From an uncultured Flavobacterium sp. (lineage in GTDB: Bacteria; Bacteroidota; Bacteroidia; Flavobacteriales; Flavobacteriaceae), in the NCBI GenBank assembly GCA_937773775.1, contig CALJVL010000006.1, forward strand, positions 1-64,000: DNA of 64,000 nt, given 5' to 3'. A model generated the notes under the pieces. That model was not told where the DNA came from. It ran no database searches and worked only from the letters and a program-made list of their open reading frames with translations. Numbering within the stretch: position 1 is the stretch's first letter; each line of letters starts with the position of its first letter. Made by a program: the position numbers and the translations under genes. Positions 62,584 through 64,000 of the stretch are shown piece by piece.

Positions 62584-64000
62584 ATGTACAATAATTTTTT
62601 TTTTAAGAAAATTCTAATAGTTAGCTGTGTTGTCTTTTTATATTCCTGTGACAAAGACTTTAATACAATTGGAGACGGACTGATAGGCGGTAATGCCTTT
62701 GATTTTGATAAATATACTTCGGGTGTATTAGCTTATAACCAAAAAATTGGACCCATACAGTCAAACAATCTTAATATAAACTCTTTAGGGATACTAGTTA
62801 ACCCTGCGTTCGGTACAACAACGGCAAATTTTGCGACTCAGTTGTCATTGAATTCTCCAAATCCTGTGATAGGAAATAATCCAGTAATCGAAAGTGTGAT
62901 TTTAACAATACCCTATTTTAGCACATTAATTTCTACCGACACTAATGGGGATCAGGGATATGAGTTAGATTCAATATATGGTGGTACTGATGCTAAAATT
63001 AAACTAAGCGTGTATGAGTCAGGTTATTTTATGAGAGATTTAGATCCTACAAGTGGTTTTCAGGAAGCACAAAAATATTTTACGGATCAAAACGCAGATT
63101 TTGATGGTTCTAAAGTAGGAAGTCGTTTAAATAACGACAGTAATACTTCTCAAAATGATTCGTTTTCCTTCAGTGCTGCTGAATATAAAGAAACCACTAT
63201 GACGGATGGCAAGGAGGTTGTTACTCGAACAGCTCCTGGAATGCGATTGACTCTTAATTCAAGTTATTTTAAAACTAAAATAATTGATGGCGTTGCAGCA
63301 GGAAAGTTATCTACAAATGAGGTTTTTAAAGAATACTTTAGAGGTTTGTATTTTAAGGTAGAAAAATCAGGAAGTAGTCCAAGTGCACTAGCGCAATTAG
63401 ATTTCAAGAAGGGAAAAATCACGATAAAATACAAGGAGGATACCTCATCTACTGACAATACAAAAATTGAAAAGTCGATTGTTCTTAATCTGACCGGCAA
63501 TACGGTTAGTTTGCTGGAACAAAGCAACACGAATACCCCATATGTCAATGCGACTAATTCTGCTAATATTAGCACAACGCTTGGCGATGAAAAGTTGTAT
63601 CTAAAAGGAGGGGAAGGCGCTATGGCGATAATCGAACTTTTTGGTCCGGACGCGGACAATAATGGGGTAGCTGATGATTTAGAAACTATTAGAAATAATG
63701 GGTGGTTAATTAATGAGGCTAATCTTGTTTTTCATGTTGACGCAAGTGCAATGGCAAGTGCAGATGAGCCGAGCCGTATTTACCTATATGATTTAAATAA
63801 TAGCAGACCGGTTTTCGACTATGCGGTAGACGCGACTGCAGGTACGACTGCTAAAAACGGGAAAATAGTATTTGGGGGTCTTTTAAATAAAGAAGATATC
63901 ACAAGTGGAGTATATAAGATAAGAATTACAAATCAAATACGAAATCTTATTAAAAATGCTGATTCAACAAACGTTAGGTTGGGTGTTGTTGTTACAGAGG
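62584..64000 (+). CDS. DUF4270-family lipoprotein (C-terminus beyond window)
   Basis: At least 472 codons are open to the right edge. The product has a lipoprotein signal (hydrophobic 9-20, SC with Cys22) and starts the mature chain DKDFNTIGDGLIG, which is the DUF4270 signature. The rest is a large beta-rich surface domain (GMRLTLNSSYFKTKI, RGLYFKVEKSG, ANLVFHVDASA). It is probably an outer-membrane lipoprotein. It follows the short GT5 gene by 21 bases, so the two are cotranscribed. The stop codon lies outside the window. Confidence 0.85.
   Translation, partial: MYNNFFFKKILIVSCVVFLYSCDKDFNTIGDGLIGGNAFDFDKYTSGVLAYNQKIGPIQSNNLNINSLGILVNPAFGTTTANFATQLSLNSPNPVIGNNPVIESVILTIPYFSTLISTDTNGDQGYELDSIYGGTDAKIKLSVYESGYFMRDLDPTSGFQEAQKYFTDQNADFDGSKVGSRLNNDSNTSQNDSFSFSAAEYKETTMTDGKEVVTRTAPGMRLTLNSSYFKTKIIDGVAAGKLSTNEVFKEYFRGLYFKVEKSGSSPSALAQLDFKKGKITIKYKEDTSSTDNTKIEKSIVLNLTGNTVSLLEQSNTNTPYVNATNSANISTTLGDEKLYLKGGEGAMAIIELFGPDADNNGVADDLETIRNNGWLINEANLVFHVDASAMASADEPSRIYLYDLNNSRPVFDYAVDATAGTTAKNGKIVFGGLLNKEDITSGVYKIRITNQIRNLIKNADSTNVRLGVVVTE

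Noticed and set aside
1..64000. CRISPR array, tRNA/rRNA genes, prophage or integrative element
   Set aside because: No regularly spaced repeats, no cloverleaf or rRNA-like segments, and no integrase, capsid or transfer genes were found on reading the spacers and frames.

Overview
The window looks like a chromosomal segment of a Flavobacterium-type member of the Bacteroidota. The base composition is AT-rich. Most spacers carry the lineage's promoter form, a -7 element TAnnTTTG, in the best cases with TTG exactly 20 bases upstream. Shine-Dalgarno sequences are mostly absent. The gene content also fits: carboxypeptidase-regulatory/TonB receptors, DUF6503, DUF4270 and DUF4286 proteins, a GNAT-nitrilase fusion, a lycopene cyclase and an OlsF-like acyltransferase. 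I saw no rRNA or tRNA gene, prophage, insertion sequence or CRISPR array.

Layout. 1-4.6 kb: a rhodanese (partial), a small barrel protein, a lipoprotein, beta-carbonic anhydrase, a bacilliredoxin and lycopene cyclase. 4.6-21.7 kb is a metal-acquisition region: a TonB receptor with a thioredoxin-like protein, divergent from an Nramp-UspA fusion and an MntR-like regulator; two FecA-type receptors under nearly identical promoter/operator blocks; a 42-residue Cys-rich membrane peptide of the FeoB-associated kind plus a decayed second copy; then FeoA/FeoB. A PAS protein without a kinase domain sits inside this region and is frameshifted. 21.7-27 kb: a SCO protein, two tandem M13 metallopeptidases and a DMT transporter. 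27.7-31.2 kb is a decay zone with a frameshifted epimerase and an M28 peptidase broken by about eight single-base insertions. 31-41 kb: GNAT-nitrilase, Ssb, an HDAC-like hydrolase, a CAT-like protein, an OmpA-type porin, a HAD hydrolase with a DMT transporter, and MetG. 41-57.6 kb: SerS, a TPR protein, DUF4286-RsmA-MgtE, ProC, a 2-hydroxyacid dehydrogenase, a TM2 protein, the OlsF-like enzyme, exonuclease III, an OmpA lipoprotein, an aldo/keto reductase and a GT51 glycosyltransferase. 57.9-64 kb: two stress-type hypotheticals, RadA, PanC-PanD, a short GT5 glycogen-synthase-like protein and a DUF4270 lipoprotein cut by the window edge.

How it works together. The 5-22 kb region reads as an iron/manganese uptake regulon. 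Receptors cross the outer membrane; Nramp and FeoB cross the inner membrane; the MntR-like protein and/or an unseen Fur protein would repress through the shared TTATTTAGA-type sites. The most unusual signals are: (1) the promoter/operator block shared by the two receptor units, one of which is decaying; (2) a set of genes broken almost only by one-base insertions while the surrounding housekeeping genes are intact; (3) three 10-bp-phased repeats feeding into the -33 box of the GNAT-nitrilase promoter; (4) intergenic spacers bracketed by long, spacer-specific inverted repeats.
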